From Sipunculus nudus (Eukaryota > Annelida > Sipuncula > Golfingiida > Sipunculidae), in NCBI GenBank assembly GCA_026874595.1, contig CM049318.1, forward strand, positions 5,163,741-5,227,740: a DNA stretch of 64,000 nt, in the 5' to 3' direction. The notes beneath the pieces are model-generated. The model was not told where the DNA came from, made no database searches, and worked only from the letters and a program-made list of their open reading frames with translations. Position numbers and translations under genes: made by a program. Below are positions 11,246-22,809 of the stretch, piece by piece (within the stretch, counting starts at the first letter, position 1; each line of letters opens with the position of its first letter).

Positions 11246-13337
11246 AAACTTGCCACTTCTTTATATCTCATCCTTGATTGCAATAACTGCCATCTATTAA
11301 TTGACAAACATTGCCTACTTCACTGTGATGATGGTCCAGGAACTGATGGCGTCACCTGGCGTAGTACGGTAAGTGATATAATCTGTATATCTCTCATATC
11401 TTTGCAATGGATGCACAGGTTCACCGAGTATAACACAAACATAAAAGGCTTCCCTTTATGTCATTAGAAACTACTTAAGGACACACTGACTTTACGGTAA
11501 TCGTATATGACATACAGACAAGTTTTTGTATAATTTGTATTACAAGTATAAGGTTATGAGGGTCATTTTTTACGTACTTTTTTAAAACACAGTTATGCAT
11601 TTGGTTTTTTTCGGAACTGCTATTTGCAACTGTTGTACTCTAGTTTTCCATCATTTTAGGATGTTGTTTAGTATGAGCCGCGAGGAGTATCGCCCACGTG
11701 TGTTCAGCATGTTAAATACTGATCAAAATAGCCCTGTGACATCGATAATACTTATCGTGAGTATAAAAATACTAATATGTCCACTTAAAATCCATTTCCA
11801 CTATCTACCTAGGGCTACAAATGTTTTCATTGCCTTTTTGAAAGTAATCCACATAATAATACATTCCTCGCCAGGATGTTTTCTTTTCACTGAATATAAT
11901 ACTGTGGTATGGAGAATAACTCCGTTTACTCCAGTATTGTTTCCTGTCTGTTACAATCCACAGTTACTCGGGATTAATGTCAATGTAAATGTGTTATGTA
12001 TTTCATAAACATGTTAACACAAATGCATGTTCCGCAGAAAAAAGCGCAATTTAGACCTTCTGGCATTGGAGGGTCTACAACCAGCTTACTGGGTGTCAGA
12101 GTGCTTGTACATCCCTGAACGAGGAACGCACTTTAAGGCTCTATGAGGTTGCAAATAATTTCGTCATTTTTGACAAAGCCAAATGGACTTCAAGTACGCT
12201 GTCACTTGAACTCAACGAGATCTATCGTTAGCCTTTTTTTATTATTCCTTTAAACAACACCTACCCTATGCGAGAAAATTTCTCTCAAACTCAGCATATT
12301 GGTAAACCGCCTTCATGTTTGTTAAATGTTTGACAGCATGAATTCAAGCAGGGCTTGCAAGGTTACAGGATGGCAACCAACTTGTACTTGAGACAGGAAA
12401 TGACTCGTTACCATAGGGATAGAGTTTCAGTTTAGGTTGTGAGTTTACATATATTTATAATTCGTGGCCTAATGTTAAGGTCTGTTTAGTACAATATGAA
12501 TGTGACATGATGGAAGACCAGCGCAATGCAATCCTTCATGTGGCTTGTATCACAATTCAAGTAAGGTTAACCAGTCCAATATAAGTGTACTCAGAGAGCT
12601 GAAAATGGTATGAATGAGTGCAGTCCATTATCTCAGATTTGCTGAATAATCATATGGCATATGATGTTCCTTTTGATTTTTACATTCGTAGCCAATTATC
12701 GGATTTCGTTATCTACCGGCTAGGAACATCTACGACATCATACCATACAGTATCATATTTCTCTAACATCTTGACATCGCTTCCTGGTTCTACTTCCGGT
12801 GGAAGAATCCGAACGTAAAATGATCATTCAAGGTATATGTAGCAATTATTAATTCCAATATCTAAAAAGACCATAAAAGTTATATCTAGTATTTATAAAT
12901 ACCGATGTGACATGTAAAGCAATATTATTAGGCATACTTTTGCTACTTATGAAGATAGGTAAGAAATAAAATAGAAAATAACTTCTGATTACCATAAAAA
13001 ATGTTGATCCCAGAAAAAAAATTACCTCATGTTTATTGTTGTTATTTCTTAGACAGTGGCGACGGTTCGCACTGATGTTTAGTTGATGAGTAGAAATCTC
13101 TTTAGATGGACTGGACGAGTCTTACAGACTGTTTCATTCCCTTTGTTGTCCCTTAACCGGTGCCTATAGTTATCCAAGTGTTAGTACTTCTGCTATAAGT
13201 AGCGATGACGATCCTCGCTTTCATACGACCACCGCTTATTTATGGTTCGGGACTGATCGTGTATTTCTCAGCCTTCCCTGTGTATCTATTGAACAGGTAC
13301 CTGCTCAGCCGCCCACAGAATATGAAGAAGCCTATGG
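11246..13337 (+). pseudogene. SLC7-like pseudogene psiA (exons 5, 7, 8, 9 only)
   Basis: Remnant exons are 11246-11368 (exon 5), 11660-11756 (exon 7), 12692-12832 (exon 8) and 13160-13337 (exon 9). It is an inverted copy of the second half of gene C; intron stretches also match. Decay is plain. Exon 5 has TAA at 11298-11300 and has lost one base at its donor. Exon 6 is deleted with its flanks. Exon 8 is 141 rather than 150 bases, with an internal gap and TGA at 12821-12823. Exon 9 has TAA at 13196-13198, an acceptor changed from CAG to CCG and a lost GT donor. Exon 7 alone is intact (MLFSMSREEY...). No exons 1-4 or 10 were found. Similarity to C fades out by about 13,480. Confidence 0.88.
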
Positions 13338-13682
13338 CTACCACTTTAATATATTAAAGGCTACATAGATAGGATAAATAGGCTAATACTGCTATTATAG
13401 AAAAGTGTTTTTCATTGCCTTCAGAGGTTAATGTGAATGGGGTCTGTTGAGCATTTATACGTTCTTATGCAAGATTATTTTTTTTATAATTGACTTACCA
13501 TTCTAAGAGATACTTGATTTCATGACGGTCTCCTTGATGTGAAATGAATCTGAAACTAAGAAACCCACACATGTATTTATTTTCCGGCTTTTTACTCGAA
13601 TTCTCTGTCGGGCGCATGGTTTTTTGTTTCAAGCATCTTATTGGACGCCTTGGTACCTGGCTCTATGACTGAGCGGTTCACA

Positions 13683-13985
13683 CGTTATTATTATTATTAT
13701 TATTATTATTGAAGTGAAGTTGGTGCTCGAGCCGACAAAAGCACATAGCTCCCTCTACCAGAAGTTTGACATTTCAAGGGTGTAATGGAATGTCCGAGCT
13801 TAAAGGCGAGTTAGTTGACAGTAGATACAGTAACGCCAGTGTAGTGTGAGGACGCCGGAGAACCCGGAGAGAACCACCGACCTTGGACGAGCCACTACAA
13901 CTTTATCTCATAGCCACACCGGGCAACGAATCCAGTTACCACTCATTTGTCCAGGTCCCAGCGGTCCATACTCGTAGTTATGAAT
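13683..13985 (+). repeat. Dispersed repeat, copy 2, with (ATT)n head
   Basis: Begins with an (ATT)n run (13,686-13,710) and contains GCCGGAGAACCCGGAGA at about 13,853, then 'ccgaccttggacgagccac' and 'gggcaacgaatccagttacc'. The motif order is the same as at 184-345. Confidence 0.5.
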
Positions 13986-13989
13986 TTCA

Positions 13990-14520
13990 CTTGACCAAAA
14001 CATTATTACAGGTCAAAGCATTTGTTCATCCAGAGCGAAGTAAATATTATTACTAGCACAGACTCAACTGAGCCACTGCAAACCCGATTGAGACACTCTT
14101 TTTTGAACTTCCTAGAGACTCAAGAAATATGAATTTTACATATATCTCATAATAACTATTACATAATGTTTTCTGTTGAAACACAGCATAATGTCCCTGA
14201 CTTGAAGGATGTATACTAAACATAAACCCATATTTATTACAACTAGAACATATTTAATTCCTAGGCCCAGATTATGTTTTCACCCGAGTCTCTTCGATTA
14301 TGGCTTGCCTGTACGAGGGAAACAATCACGGAACCAAAATTCTCATTAATCAACAATTAAAAATGGCAATACTAGTATACAAAGAACTCGTTCCGTTTTC
14401 TTGGCGCTCACATGGTGCTTGGATTTTAATACACTTACGTAAATGGTGTAATTTTAGACCAGCTTTTGTCCAATAATGTGATGTCTGTTTACGATAACAC
14501 ACATACATTATGTGTTTTCT
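13990..14520. other. 3' flank of transporter gene B
   Basis: No separate gene seen. The part next to gene B (about 14,360-14,520) matches the 3' flank of gene D (59,440-59,620) in inverted orientation, including a 'ccaagcaccatgtgagcgcc'-type block. It probably holds the 3' UTR of B. Confidence 0.55.
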
Positions 14521-14524
14521 CTCT

Positions 14525-14607
14525 TTATTTCTCTTTTGCAATATAATCAACATCTCGTTTCTCTGGCACAACTTTAAGCAGTCTCTGCACAAACATGGTA
14601 ACGACAT
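14525..14607 (-). CDS. Gene B exon 10, terminal
   Basis: 83 bases, acceptor 'ttatttcag'. Encodes DVVTMFVQRLLKVVPEKRDV...KEK and TAA. The VVPE motif is typical of the C-terminal tail of this transporter family. An AATAAA overlaps the stop codon. Confidence 0.9.
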
Positions 14608-17600
14608 CTGAAATAAGGACACAACAATACAGCACTCAAGCACTGCTTTCGGAATGAAAGTCAGCCCCTCTGCAATGCTAATCTGCAAATCGATGTATAT
14701 TTTATTTTTCAATAATTTTCCATTAATCTATCAGTAAAATTTAGCCTCATTAGGGAAACATTTTAAGAGTTGCATGGCTAAAAATGCTAAAGGTTTAATG
14801 TATATATTTTTTAAATCTAACTCAAATTTAGTTTTCTGGTTCTGAATGATTAATACTGCAGTAGGAAAGATTGGCGTATCATATGACATATTCGTTGAAT
14901 CGACAGAGATCTGATAACAACCCACATAAAAAATGCAAACTCCATAAACTACTAAAGAAGAGAAAATTAGTTTTCATCCTTATCATAAGAAAAGTGTCAT
15001 AATGATTAACGCGCGGGTATACACTAGTGCCAGTGGAGCAATTGCGTCAGTATTCTTTTTATCTGCCATGTGACATTTGGTCTATTCAGCGCTACGCTAT
15101 TCAGAAAAAAATTTAAATCAATCACTAGTCGTTAATAAAATGATATTCAATCGCTAATCCGCTAATCATTAAATACAAAATTACTGACATTTCTCTTGAT
15201 ACCCCATTCAAGTCTCCCTGGTCAAAATAAAGGACAACAACACACTTCTGTGTCAGCAAAAGCATTAAGGAAGAATACACTATTACTCATTTCCTTTGAT
15301 ATTGTCAGCCAATCAGAAATTAATTCATTACGCTTAGGTAATTAACACGTCTCTTGTGATTCGGTTTATTTTTTTTGCATGAGTATATTGGGGAAAGTGC
15401 TGTTTTCTGTAATATTTTAATTATTCATATCCGCTGTGTGTTTTGCTTATTTTCGTCTGTTACCCATATATACCTACATGGAACACACACGATTAAAAAG
15501 TCCTTTCGAAAGGGTTATTCATGAATTATTCACTCACAGTTTTATACTAGTTTTTTTGCGTGACGTACTCGTGTTATGGATAAAAAGTGTATTACTTCTG
15601 ATGCCTTCTTAATAAACTATACGCCAAACCTACCCATGGGTTTCTTGACGTAACGTGAGCGACTCAGGAAGTATTCGTTCAGAAGATAGACGGGAAATGA
15701 CGAGAGATACACGATCAGTCCCAAACCATACACCAGAGGGGATTGTATAAAGGCGAGAATCATCATGCCGACTAAACATAAAAGCACTATCACAGGGATG
15801 ATAAAAGGCACCTGGAATTATAATAAACATAAATATAAACAAGACATCTGGCGGTATTATACATGACAATATCCCAACAACAGGTATTATCATAACGTTA
15901 ACCTTTTACGTTCAGTAGTCAAATGAGGCCAAGCAAATAGAACTCCCTTATTAAACCAGTTTAAGTTTAATCACAATCATACATATTACATACTAATTTT
16001 AAGTATTTTAAGTTTTTAACACAGACATCTAATTGGGTCGATATGTTAAATATCCTGCATGGTTGTTATCGACCCTATGTTATCGACCAAAACAAAGAAT
16101 ACAATACATCCAATTAGAACAATATTGCTAAAGTTTCCGGTCACTTGCTGACTTTCATGTTTTGTCTGATATGATACGTGCCAAGAAAATGTTTATCATG
16201 CATCCAAATATTTATTTAACAGCGGTACATAAACTTGACCAGACTCTAGTATTGTGTTGGGAATATGTTATAAATTTACAAACTGTTTTTAGCTATACAT
16301 ATTTATTTATAGCACTCTTTGTAGTTATGAGAATTATGAGATTTTTTTCTCATCCAACAAATGCCCTTTACCATTTAACTGGTCTGGAATGACTGAGTGA
16401 AAATGTAAGACAGTATTTCTTACCTTGAATGAACGTTTCAAGTCCGGTTTCTTCCATCGGAAGTAGAACCAACTTGCTAACGTTAGAATTATTGCGAATT
16501 GTGAAATGAACGTAGAAAACGATATGATGTCATATATATTCTCCACGGGAAGATAAAAGGCGCCAACAATAACCTGTGAGTGGAACAAACAAATAGGTAT
16601 TAGGAACATTATTGGAAATAGGAACAAGGTCAAAACAAACAAGACGGACCATGCATCAATTATCTGATGAATACATACAAAGAACTTGCCAGGTTATATT
16701 GTATGTACTTTTTATTCGGGAACAGTCCTCTCTGTAATTTAATCTATGAATGATCTACAAGCAAATACGCGTGCTACGCACGGTTTTGGGCAAGCAGTTA
16801 GTTCTGATGTCAAATAGTCTTTCATAGTTGAATGTCTTGATTGTATAATGTTACCGTCATAAGATCTCTATGAAGACAACATTTGGTGTAAGTGTGATGT
16901 CTTTGAGTTGACCATGTGCTTGAGTCTGGATGACTTGGGCAAACACGTTCCGTCGCGATTGGTGGAATGTCTTCGGACAAACCCGACACAAATGTATGTC
17001 GAAAATAACGGCAATCCGTACGGTGGTATCACAGGAGATACAGAAAAACATACAAATTGCCTCTATAGGAGCAGCTTGTAAATCCTGCATGGTACTACAG
17101 AAGCGCTGAGACGTGTTCTCGATAATTGCATACCCCTTAACACACACAACAACTGAGCACTCACATGGTGGCAAACTCCCTGCGCAAATGTTCGTGGTAG
17201 CATTATATAACGTAGACTTGCCCAGCCATGACATGTCTATTAATTGTTACCTCTGACCAAGGAGTTTATAACAAGTGGAGTTACAACTAGGAGTCTGGCC
17301 GTGTCGAATATTCCTGACGGGGGTAATAAAACTCGCTGCTAAAAGGCTTGTTTTAGACTGTTTTAGACTGTCCCAAGCAGTTACTAAAATATAAACGTAT
17401 ATAAACGTTTTATTGGTCTTTCAATGAATCCCTGGTATATAGTTCAGTGGCTGTTATTGCATATACCAGGTTACCCCAGCAGTAGAGCTTTTGAGAAACA
17501 ACGCATCAGACGTAGGATTTTCATTTAGATTTACAGAATAGAGTAGAGATCTCTATATCCAAATACAAACCAAGATCTAATAGCCTATTTATGGAATACA

Positions 17601-17707
17601 GTGCATTTCTCAAAAATGTTCTCGTACAAATAAGTCCATACATGGTAAAATTTTGTCGTAAGTTAATCTTAAATTCAAATACAAAAACGTACACATATTT
17701 GCATGAA

Positions 17708-17749
<42 letters not shown>

Positions 17750-20700
17750 TAGATTAGTATATAAATTGAGTTTATTTTGACTGACAAAACAACACTCACA
17801 AGGTATATAATTGCCGGGATTGGGCTGTTTCGGTCTTCATGCAACATACCTAATATTCTTGGTAATGATCCCTGGCGACTAATACTGAATATAAGCCTAT
17901 AAAAATCAACGATAATTTACATTTCTTGGATAATATAAGTCATTCTTGAATATTTATATGACGATACATAACAATAACATTTGCTTTCTAGACTCTCCAG
18001 TTAACAATACTTAAACCAGTCTCAAATTGAATCATATTATAAAGTTGTTTATATTATACATATGTTTTTAATGTAATTCGGAATATAACATTTAACCTAT
18101 TTCCGTGTAACTAACCTCGAATTTCCGAACAATCCTGTATTAACTACACCAATGGTTGATATAGCAACAAAGATAGATGTGATCCAAGAGGCAGAACCCA
18201 GAGTTCTCACACCAAATGTCTGAAAAATGCATTTTTCTTTCAGTGATTTTTACACGAATCAAATACTCTATGGATGTTACTATTTCTATTCAATAAGGAT
18301 GCAGAGGGGGTTCTTATAAACATATAAATGTTCTTAGTAATATAATTAATATTTTAATGTTTCAAAGCTAATTGGCGGATGTCAAACAATATTTAATGCA
18401 CCCGATGATCGTCTAGATCTACTTATTTCTGTGGATTATTTCAGGGCAACCATTTGCTGAATTACACTTGTTTAATGTAAAATGGTGTCACTCAATAACT
18501 TCTGTTCAACGATGATGTCATGGACATATTCCCATAAGTGAAACATGATTTTAATGACCTTATCCCTAAAATCTCATATGTAGTACGTCGGGAGCAAGGA
18601 CGTCCATATCAATATTTTAATAATTATAATTCTAATTTACCAGGGCAACACCAGGTGACGCTATGAGTTCATCTACCGACATCACTGTAAAGTAGGCGAA
18701 GTTCGTCAGTACGTACACCGTGGTTATGAGCACTAGCGAAGAGATGCATACCAGCGGCAGGTTACTAGAAATAATAAAAAAAAAATAAGATGAAATAACA
18801 GTGTTAATGATCAGGGTTAATAAAAGGGAAGAATTTTAAATGTATGGGTTTATTTAATTTACCGTTCGACGAATCAACCCGCTCCCCAATATCATGCAAT
18901 ATTCAAACACAAGTAACATTGCTTTAAATACCACCCCAACATCACGATATCTGTCCTCTCTGTTAAACTTACCGTCCCGGATTTCGTACTTCCTCTTGAG
19001 CAATGAAAAGAACTTCCCTAGAAATTAAATTACACAGTATATAGAATGAATTTGTTGTAGCCGGCATGTTCATGGGATTAAAAAAATCAGGGATTCCGGA
19101 TATATCGGAATAATAAGCGAGTCTCGATTATAAATCGCATGAACAGTGTTCTGTCAAGTAAGGTTTAATCGAAATTCATTTTACTCGTATTTCATTATCA
19201 ACGTTTAATATATATAGACAGTAGAACGTCAAATATCCAAACATCGTTTATCCGAAAAATCGTTCATCCGAAATAAAAAAACGGAGAACCGAAATTTTGA
19301 CCATATATCCGAAATTTGAACATTGACAAAAAAATCCAGAATAAAATGGTGTAAAAGATCGTCTGATCGCTAGATCAGCGGTGATACATATTGCCGACTA
19401 ATTAGTGCACCCGAGCGTAGGCACAGTGAAAACACCGCCTCGCTAGCCGGGGCTGCCCTCGGCTCACTTAAAATTAGAATGCCTAAGCTGTGCAAACAAA
19501 ACGTTACAACAGACCATTACTGAGTAGCCGACCGCAGGTCGTCGGTGTGATAAACACAACCCCGTCGGACCATGCAGTCCTTGGTTCAACTTTGATCTGG
19601 GTGGATTTAAAGGATAGCTTTGATCTTCGTTCCGGTAGTCACCCAGGCCTCGAGTACTGCGGTGAGTAGAAGCTGAGTTTATGTGCGTCTCCGATAATTA
19701 CTGTGAAAAAAATGTGTACATAAACTTCTTTACTTGTGCATTCAACCGATCCTCTCGCTTGTAATTTCAATAAAAATACAGTACCTGTAAAAAGGTTCCC
19801 GTAGTTTAACTATCTGCCGAGAGATGGCAGGACTTTCGAGGTCATGGCAGGTCATTTCAGTTATCATGGCAGCCACTCGTGACATGATGTAGGTACGATA
19901 TCGATTGTTTCAAGCAAAGGGCTGTTCACATTATTATATTACATGTATCATATTATAATGTTTTCTGTTTGATACATAAATTAAATCGATCAAAAATGTT
20001 ACAATATATTGTCACACATCAGCTCAATCAGTTTAGGTCAGTCAGTAACCGGCAATGTCCCGAACTCGGCGCGCGGTAATCACCATAATTCCCGGACAAA
20101 TTTAAATTGAAATCGTTAATCCGAACGATCGTTCATCCGAACAAAAGGCTTGTCCCCCGAGGCTTTCGGATATTCGACGTTCTACTGTAATATTTATATA
20201 TATATATGACTTAGTCCGAGGTGAATTGAAGAAAAAGGAACACTATTAATTAAAAAAACTCACCATCCACTGTAAGAGAAAAAACCAAACATCACTGCCG
20301 CTGCCAGTGAGCTCGGATCTGCTTTGGTGTTCTCAAATGCTCTGCTCGTATCAAAATTATGTGTGTATCCTGGGACGTAATAGTCATCGTTTTGGTAAAA
20401 CATACATAAGGCTAAGATATAATTGTAGAATACATTATGTGAACAAAATATATTCCAGAACATTTACCGTGCACATACTCACCCATAAAAACATATGCAA
20501 TGCCGGTTATTGATATTGTTGCCAGAGCAAGGATTTTGCAGATGGAAAACAGCGTCTGTAACCTTGCTGCCAAATATATATTTGCGCAGTTCACGTAGGC
20601 CATGAACACTGGAATTATAAATGAAATAAATACTTTATTTACTTTATTACTTTGGAAAACAGATGGAAAACAGCGTCTGTAACCTTGCTGCCAAATATAT

Positions 20701-22809
20701 ATTTGCGCAGTTCACGTAGGCCATGAACACTGGAATTATAAATGAAATAAATACTTTATTTACTTTATTACTTTATTTAAATACGGAATTATAAACTAGA
20801 TTCGTGTTTCTGTATTCAATGTTGGCCTTGAATATCAAGCAAACTCATTTCGGATCCCATGATATTCCCTGATAACGCATTTTTTATAAATAATTTACCA
20901 TTATTCGTTTTGCATGAGCAGAGAATTTTTTCGGGCAAAAACCTTTATTCTGATGAACTGTTCAACAAAAAAAAAACGCAGGAGCTTGTATAATATGTTG
21001 TTGCTCTTCACTGCACAGTTACTTCATTCAGAGGGAAACCTTCGGTACAAAACTTTAGTTCTCAATAAATACCTGGTATTGCTGATACTCTCAGGAACAT
21101 TTTAAAAAATGAACCAAAACATATACTGTTAGTTATTTCTAAATACAGTCAATAATGGAACAGTATCATCGATCATGTCAAGATCCACCGTTTTATCCAC
21201 GTCACATAACTATATTATTATTTCTTCAAATACACCCTATCCTGTTCAATATACATCCAGTAGTTCGGGTAACCGAGACTCCCTACCTGGTGCCCAGACA
21301 CAAAAAGGCAAGAGTTCAGATGAGGACTCTTTAAGTGTGTCGAGTCAAGAGGGCTTGGTAGGATGGATAGCCTTTTCATAAAAAATGCAATTAACTTGGA
21401 TTTTATCCACTAGTTACAAAGTCAGTGGACTTGAGCATTATGTCAAGGGTATTCGAACCTCTTGAGCAATGTTTGTCGCAATATTTGTCAAATATTAAAA
21501 GTACCTTGGACTATGTACAGCCAGATAACCTGAAGATAGTGTTTCGTCAATGAGAAAGTGTTTAGAAAAAATTAAAATCTTGGTATATTCTAAAATCATA
21601 CACATATAAGGGTTGGAAAGACATCACCCTTCAAAAAGTTGTTGCACACTGCCGCCCAGTGTAAGGACGGGTTTCGTTTCATCCTATCAAAGGTTTTGTC
21701 GGAAACAGGGTAACCGAAATACAAAAACCTTAGAAGAGGCTGATATGTTCTACGTGTTTTTTTCAATTGAAAAGGTATTATCATTCTGCTGATTTTATGA
21801 CAGGAGGAACACGGGTTATAAGTTGTGTGTCTGTCCTGTGTTTTCCCTGGGGACGATGAAACGTTTATCTGTAAACACGTTGGTAAAAGTGAATAGGGTC
21901 AGTCAGTAATAAACAACCGTTAAGTAAATTGAGGCATTGCGTACAACTAAGCAATTAGTCCATTTAGGATTGGAATTTTGTTGAGAGTGAAAGGCAATTA
22001 CTTTTTTCTTAAATGACTCAATTACTTTTTTTTAGCGATACCGCTTATTCAATCCTTTGATCTAGAGGTACGCTATGTTTACGCTTATTTTACTCTTCCC
22101 TCTTATTAACAGTTACAAATTCCTTTATAAAAGACTGTACATGCACTGCCAGTTCTTTATGAGCTGCTAACGAATTGATGGAAACATTTTTAAAAATGTA
22201 TATCGTGAACCTTGAGTGTAAACACACACACATACATATACATTTGATTCTAGTTACGCGTACCATCATTCTGGGACAGGTTACTTAGCATTTATGTTTA
22301 AATAAAAGCTTTTTGTGTGTTAAATACTTACAGCCAACAGACGGAACCATCAGCTGTTGAATGACGTATGGCACTGTGCATTCTGAGAAGAATAGACCCA
22401 GTAGGTATTGGCAAGATACTCTTCCCATAACAACCAAAGATGCGGGTGACGCTATAAGGTTACTACCCCACATAGTCGAAAATGCCATCGCTGGCCCAAA
22501 GGAATCAAGAATAAAGGCATAGTAACCACCAGCCTTTGGCATCATGGTGCCAAGTTCACAAAACACAAGGCCTGTTAAAATGCTTAAAATCCCGCAAACG
22601 ACCCAGATTATCAATGTTACACCAACTGATCCCACAGTCCTTGCAATCCCTGTTGGACTAAGGAAGATGCCAGTGCCAATTACACTGTTAGCCAAAATTC
22701 CAACAGCCCGCAGGTATCCCATGTGGCGGTCCATATACACATCATTTTCAGCCTTAAGTTTTCCCCCTGCAAGTGACGAATCCTCTTCCGAGTTTTTATT
22801 GTCAGTCAT
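14525..22809 (-). CDS. Transporter gene B, SLC7 light-chain (LAT/xCT-like) amino-acid exchanger
   Basis: Ten coding exons on the minus strand: 22809-22332, 20608-20483, 20369-20264, 19017-18973, 18764-18641, 18219-18116, 17896-17800, 16573-16424, 15811-15634, 14607-14525. All have AG/GT borders, the phases join, and the 1,491 bases encode 496 residues without a stop. Family marks are NSVIGTGIFLSPTG in helix 1 (the GxGIF substrate loop), GTMMPKAGGYY, W at the exon 3/4 join in helix 6, EEVRNPG, LTNFAYFTVM and SRQGSLPRILGM. The cysteine in FFSECTVP lies between helices 3 and 4. Known family members use this position for the disulfide to an SLC3 heavy chain, so B is probably one half of a heteromeric plasma-membrane exchanger. 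Substrate (cystine, glutamate, neutral or cationic amino acids) cannot be read from sequence. The start at 22809 (MTDNKN...) is preferred over an upstream in-frame ATG because gene D starts at the same place. Confidence 0.9.
15634..15811 (-). CDS. Gene B exon 9
   Basis: 178 bases, acceptor 'attccag', donor gtaggt. Encodes helices 11 and 12 (FIIPVIVLLCLVGMMILAF, then LVYGLGLIVYLSSFPVYLL) and ends in the tail motif KKPMG. Confidence 0.93.
16424..16573 (-). CDS. Gene B exon 8
   Basis: 150 bases, phase 0-0, acceptor 'actcacag', donor gtaaga. Encodes the end of helix 9, helix 10 and the FYFRWKKPDLKRSFK cytosolic turn. Confidence 0.93.
16857..17234 (-). other. 125-codon open frame inside gene B intron 7, not recognised
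   Basis: The open frame starts MSWLGKSTLYN and is rich in cysteine (ICAG, CECSVVVC, CFCISCD-like runs). Its surroundings make B intron 7 longer than D intron 7 (1,226 versus 796 bases). It may be a fragment of an inserted element. No domain is recognised, and it should not be treated as a gene without more evidence. Confidence 0.3.
17709..17747 (+). repeat. (TA)n microsatellite in gene B intron 7
   Basis: TA run about 50 bases after the exon 7 donor. Gene D has a (CT)n(TA)n run at the matching place (56,688-56,745). Confidence 0.93.
17800..17896 (-). CDS. Gene B exon 7
   Basis: 97 bases, acceptor 'tttatag', donor gtgagt. Encodes the conserved inner loop RLIFSISRQGSLPRILGML and the start of helix 9. 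Confidence 0.92.
18116..18219 (-). CDS. Gene B exon 6
   Basis: 104 bases, acceptor 'tttttcag', donor gttagt. Encodes TFGVRTLGSASWITSIFVAI and the rest of helix 8. Compared with gene D it has the extra T that keeps the frame open. Confidence 0.92.
18641..18764 (-). CDS. Gene B exon 5
   Basis: 124 bases, acceptor 'atttctag', donor gtaaat. Encodes helix 7 with LTNFAYFTVM and the loop VDELIASPGVAL. Confidence 0.92.
18973..19017 (-). CDS. Gene B exon 4 (45-base microexon)
   Basis: Acceptor 'atttctag', donor gtaagt. Encodes EVLFIAQEEVRNPG, the inner loop after helix 6. Too short for ORF detection; found by phase and by matches in C and D. Confidence 0.9.
19219..20187 (-). mobile_element. Non-autonomous pogo/Tigger-like DNA transposon in gene B intron 3
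   Basis: The two ends form an inverted repeat: CAGTAGAACGTCAAATATCC at 19,219 and its near reverse complement ending CGACGTTCTACTG at 20,187. Sub-terminal 'cgttyatccgaa' words recur at both ends. A CAGTAGAACxTC...ATCCGAA terminus is characteristic of the pogo/Tigger branch of Tc1/mariner elements. No transposase frame is visible in the 969 bases. Gene D intron 3 is 274 bases against 1,246 in B, a difference of 972, so D shows the empty site. Confidence 0.8.
20264..20369 (-). CDS. Gene B exon 3
   Basis: 106 bases, acceptor 'cgtcccag', donor gtgagt. Encodes an outer loop (GYTHNFDTSRAFENT) and the first half of helix 6 (VMFGFFSYSGW). Confidence 0.93.
20483..20608 (-). CDS. Gene B exon 2
   Basis: 126 bases, acceptor 'aattccag', donor gtgagt. 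Encodes the end of helix 4 and helix 5 (LFMAYVNCANIYLAARLQ). Nearly identical to gene D exon 2. Confidence 0.93.
20541..20776 (-). repeat. 121-bp tandem duplication carrying a partial exon 2
   Basis: The sequence from 20,541 repeats from 20,662 with a 121-base offset and is practically identical. The extra copy has the exon 2 acceptor and the first 68 coding bases (20,729 down to 20,662) but no donor. On the transcript it precedes the real exon 2. It is absent from gene D, so it arose in B alone. Confidence 0.92.
22332..22809 (-). CDS. Gene B exon 1
   Basis: Encodes the cytosolic N-terminus (an acidic EEDSS run), helices 1-3, the heavy-chain cysteine loop and the start of helix 4. Donor gtaagt; ends phase 1. 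Same length (478) as gene D exon 1. Confidence 0.92.
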
